Positions 62,679 through 64,000 of a stretch of DNA of 64,000 nt are shown in pieces. The stretch lies in NCBI RefSeq assembly GCF_008806955.1, contig NZ_CP031727.1, forward strand, positions 1,178,001 through 1,242,000, read 5' to 3'. Source of the DNA: Cellvibrio sp. KY-YJ-3. GTDB taxonomy: Bacteria > Pseudomonadota > Gammaproteobacteria > Pseudomonadales > Cellvibrionaceae. Position 1 is the first letter of the stretch. Every line of letters begins with the position of its first letter. The translations under genes and the position numbers were made by a program. A model generated the notes under the pieces. It was given only the letters and a program-made list of their open reading frames with translations. It ran no database searches and was not told where the DNA came from.

Positions 62679-64000
62679 TTGTCACATGATCACGGTTTAT
62701 CCAGCGAATTGCTGAGTGCGTTTGCCGAGCCTGCGGCTAATGCCAGTCTGCGCGGTATTTTGCGCGGTCTGGAAAAAGAGAGCCTGCGCGTAACCCCCCA
62801 GGGCACTCTGGCGCAAACTGATCACCCGCGCGCGCTGGGTTCTGCGTTAACCCATCCGCATATCACCACGGATTACAGTGAAGCGCTGCTGGAATTTATC
62901 ACCGAGCCGTTTGCTGATGTGGAGCCACTGCTGGCGCAGTTGGATGATATTCACCGTTTTACCTACCAGCACTTGGCCGCTAACAACGAGCGCCTGTGGC
63001 CTGCGAGCATGCCGTGCACCTTGGGTACGGATGATGAGATTCCGGTGGCGCGTTACGGCTCGTCCAATTCCGGCAGGATGAAAACGGTTTACCGCGTGGG
63101 CCTGGGGCACCGCTATGGTCGCTCAATGCAGACTATCGCCGGGATTCACTATAACTTCAGTATGCCCGATGAGTTTTGGTTGGCGCTGCAACAACAAACG
63201 GGCAATCAACAAGCGCTGCAGGATTTTAAAACCGAGCGCTATTTTGGGTTGATCCGCAATTTCCGTCGCAACTTTTGGCTGCTGATTTATCTGTTTGGTG
63301 CATCACCCGCGGTCTGTTCCTGTTTTGTGAAAGATCGCACCCATAAACTCCAGCCCTTCCCCGCTGCCGAACAAACCATGTATTTGCCTTATGCGACTTC
63401 GCTGCGCATGGGTGATTTGGGCTACCAGAGCGACGCACAAAAAAGTCTCGTGGTGAATTACAACAACCTGAGCGATTACTTGGCCACGCTCTGCGGCGGT
63501 ATCACCCAGAGTTATCCCGCCTATGAGCAGATTGGGGTGAAAGACGGGCAGGGCAATTACCAGCAACTCAATTCCAGTTTGCTGCAAATCGAAAACGAGT
63601 TTTATTCCAGCATCCGCCCCAAACGCACTACCGGGCGCGGCGAGACGGCACTGCAAGCGCTGCGTCTGCGCGGGGTGGAGTATGTAGAAGTGCGCTGCGT
63701 GGATTTGAATCCCTACGAGCCGCTTGGCATCACCAAAGAGCAAATGCAGGTGATGGATGCGTTTTTGCTTTATTGCTTGCTGAGCGATAGCCCGCAAACC
63801 GACGAGCGGGAGTTTTATCAGGGGCAGGAAAACCAGAAGCGTATTGTGAATAGCGGGCGCGATCCTGCGCTGAAGTTGCTGCGCGGTGAACATGAAATCG
63901 CCATGCGCGAGTGGGCGGAGGAAATTGTGCGGGGCAGTATGGCGGCGGCGCAATTGTTGGATCAGGCCAAAGGTGGGGCGGCACATCAGCAGGCGCTGGA
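62679..64000 (+). CDS. gshA: Glutamate-cysteine ligase (5' part; truncated by window edge)
   Basis: First step of glutathione synthesis, joining glutamate and cysteine with ATP. The best start is a TTG at 62679 with AAGG 8 nt upstream, giving SHDHGLSSELL; no ATG start is available before the conserved region. About 440 residues are in the window of a normal 520 or so. Family blocks are GILRGLEKESLRVTPQG, TTDYSEALLEFITEP, SMQTIAGIHYNFSMPD, FGASPAVC and LPYATSLRMGDLGY. This is the proteobacterial (class I) GshA, not the fused GshF. Confidence 0.95.
   Translation, partial: MSHDHGLSSELLSAFAEPAANASLRGILRGLEKESLRVTPQGTLAQTDHPRALGSALTHPHITTDYSEALLEFITEPFADVEPLLAQLDDIHRFTYQHLAANNERLWPASMPCTLGTDDEIPVARYGSSNSGRMKTVYRVGLGHRYGRSMQTIAGIHYNFSMPDEFWLALQQQTGNQQALQDFKTERYFGLIRNFRRNFWLLIYLFGASPAVCSCFVKDRTHKLQPFPAAEQTMYLPYATSLRMGDLGYQSDAQKSLVVNYNNLSDYLATLCGGITQSYPAYEQIGVKDGQGNYQQLNSSLLQIENEFYSSIRPKRTTGRGETALQALRLRGVEYVEVRCVDLNPYEPLGITKEQMQVMDAFLLYCLLSDSPQTDEREFYQGQENQKRIVNSGRDPALKLLRGEHEIAMREWAEEIVRGSMAAAQLLDQAKGGAAHQQAL

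Noticed and set aside
1-64000. CRISPR arrays, tRNA, rRNA, transposases, prophage or integron genes
   Set aside because: None was seen. No regularly spaced repeats, no cloverleaf with anticodon arm and no mobile-element protein motifs were found.

Overview
The window looks like a chromosomal segment of a gammaproteobacterium of the Cellvibrio type. The housekeeping genes and their order resemble Pseudomonas (yicC/rph, typA-thiI-glnA-ntrBC, ubiE-ubiJ-ubiB). The one plant-polysaccharide enzyme, a family PL11 rhamnogalacturonan lyase joined through serine-rich linkers to an FnIII and a CBM2 module, is typical of Cellvibrio. This assignment is inference from gene content, not a database match. I saw no rRNA, tRNA, CRISPR array, transposase or phage gene.

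Layout. 1-8.0 kb: uvrD (cut by the left edge), two small exported proteins with PEP-CTERM-like C-termini, a CPBP-type membrane protein, a serine beta-lactamase-like hydrolase and a RoxA-like di-haem cytochrome, all on the minus strand. 8.2-13.7 kb: a DUF4156 lipoprotein, ppk behind a good Pho box, and the PL11 lyase. 13.7-22.7 kb: yicC and rph (divergent), DUF2789, a TIGR02444 protein, an ABC-F ATPase, a small outer-membrane barrel, a TerC-CBS-CorC membrane protein, ExoD and a FemAB-like protein. 22.7-31.9 kb: a chemoreceptor, the nitrogen block ntrC-ntrB-DUF4124-ferric-reductase-like-glnA, and a CPA2 antiporter. 32.0-44.9 kb: a second chemoreceptor, thiI, an acyltransferase, typA, an Mpv17-like membrane protein, hemH, small redox and conserved proteins, a PQQ-type sugar dehydrogenase, a frameshifted proline iminopeptidase, dtd and rraB. 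44.9-52.8 kb: a MASE1 hybrid kinase with a REC-GGDEF-EAL regulator, then ubiB-ubiJ-ubiE. 53-64 kb: a small exported protein with a phospholipase-A2-like Cys-His-Asp motif, an Orn/Lys/Arg decarboxylase, a very large alpha-2-macroglobulin lipoprotein, a long inverted repeat, a conserved small protein and gshA (cut by the right edge).

The nitrogen block can be read as a circuit. glnA has a sigma-54 element with GG-N10-GC spacing and two NtrC-type sites 31 bp apart, at about -108 and -139. A perfect GCACC-N5-GGTGC site lies upstream of ntrB with its own sigma-54-like element at the same distance, suggesting NtrC autoregulation. Other regulatory sites seen are a PhoB box at ppk, CRP-type sites in front of both PEP-CTERM-like genes, and a LexA-like box at uvrD.

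I did not find a clearly new multi-gene system. The most unusual items are the RoxA-like cytochrome, the PLA2-like protein, the bacterial Mpv17-like protein, the 32-bp perfect inverted repeat at 62.05 kb, and four terminators that share a CCAATAAAAA/TTTTTATTGG tail.
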